A stretch of 64,000 bases of DNA from Falsiroseomonas tokyonensis. GTDB taxonomy: Bacteria; Pseudomonadota; Alphaproteobacteria; Acetobacterales; Acetobacteraceae. Within the stretch, counting starts at the first letter, position 1. Each line of letters starts with the position of its first letter. Positions 63,814 through 64,000 of this stretch are shown here, piece by piece. The stretch covers positions 1,116,001 through 1,180,000 of the forward strand of contig NZ_JAFNJS010000001.1 in the NCBI RefSeq assembly GCF_019024325.1, in the 5' to 3' direction. Made by a program: the position numbers and the translations under genes. Below the pieces are notes generated by a model. It had not been told where the DNA came from. It did no database searches and saw only the letters and a program-made list of their open reading frames with translations.

Positions 63814-64000
63814 GAGGCAACTCCGGGAACATCGCCCCGCGCAGGAAAGCTGCGAAAGGGGGCTTGGGCATGATGGGCGCGGCAGGGATCACGCGCGGCG
63901 GCAGGACTGCCGCCGGCCGGGCCGGACAAATGCGGCCTGCCGCTCAGGGCGGGCCGGCGTCAGGCGTCAGGGCGGCGCGTTCGTCATCATGCCCTCGCTG
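63814..64000. other. Gene-free end of window with a hairpin
   Basis: 187 bases upstream of the SulP gene with no supportable gene. A perfect inverted repeat CGGCGGCA / TGCCGCCG with a 4-base loop lies at 63896-63915. There is no T-run, so a terminator cannot be claimed. Confidence 0.4.

Noticed and set aside
1-64000. tRNA or rRNA genes, CRISPR arrays, transposases, integrases
   Set aside because: None seen on reading; the two long palindromic elements have no open frame resembling a transposase and no regular spacer-repeat pattern.

Overview
The window is GC-rich (codon third positions mostly G or C) and densely coded on both strands. It carries many TctC/Bug-type solute receptors, a PQQ membrane dehydrogenase, an orphan OpgH-type glucan synthase and IclR regulators. 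This content fits an alphaproteobacterium of the Acetobacteraceae (Roseomonas-like). That placement is inferred from gene content and codon use, because no rRNA or tRNA gene is present. No gene-free stretch exceeds 300 bases, and I see no CRISPR array, transposase or prophage gene.

Layout. (1) 1-1791: a copper resistance operon, copA (5' end cut by the window), cueR and copZ, with tight overlaps. (2) 1773-19074: a surface polysaccharide region. It has two GT4-like glycosyltransferases, a sugar aminotransferase, a small phosphoglycosyl transferase, a Wzy/O-antigen-ligase-like polymerase, a Wzz-like protein and a heparinase II/III-like protein on the minus strand. On the plus strand are a Wza-like SLBB export protein, a YjbH-like outer-membrane protein and a secreted alpha/beta hydrolase. 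An OpgH-like glucosyltransferase lies convergent at the end. (3) 19106-23514: a two-gene membrane operon (unknown protein plus ABA4-like), a divergent TetR regulator with a large dyad between them, and a PQQ dehydrogenase. (4) 23761-26757: a complete tripartite tricarboxylate transporter (tctC-tctB-tctA). (5) 26915-35640: an amino-acid permease, a secreted protein with four copies of a Cys-pair repeat, an EF-hand protein, and a 1716-residue filamentous-haemagglutinin-like adhesin. (6) 35785-39576: nitroreductase, MFS transporter and hybrid histidine kinase. (7) 39713-63813: a catabolic island with seven orphan Bug receptors, four Amidohydrolase_2-type lactonase/hydrolase-like proteins, a DUF6282 protein, MmgE/PrpD, an enolase-superfamily enzyme, two SDRs, a quinone oxidoreductase, an HpcH/HpaI aldolase, an NTF2-like protein, a bicupin protein, a PuuE-like deacetylase, three IclR regulators and a SulP transporter.

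Three non-coding patterns stand out. First, two copies of a ~250-bp composite palindromic element (13055-13304 and 23515-23762) share end sequences and hairpin order, but the core is inverted between copies and the central stem differs by paired changes. The first copy also supplies the start codon and signal-peptide beginning of the YjbH-like gene, and base-composition skew flips sign across it. Second, a 15-bp palindrome TTCCG-N5-CGGAA (one of five copies deviates by a base) occurs in four promoter regions of the catabolic island. In each region one copy sits 72-74 bases upstream of a start codon, beside two paralogous IclR regulators with nearly identical recognition helices, which suggests one shared regulon. 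Third, a 50-bp dyad lies between the TetR gene and the ABA4-like operon.

Together the island reads as a set of uptake receptors and hydrolytic/redox enzymes for small carboxylated or lactone-type compounds under IclR control. The substrates cannot be read from the sequence.
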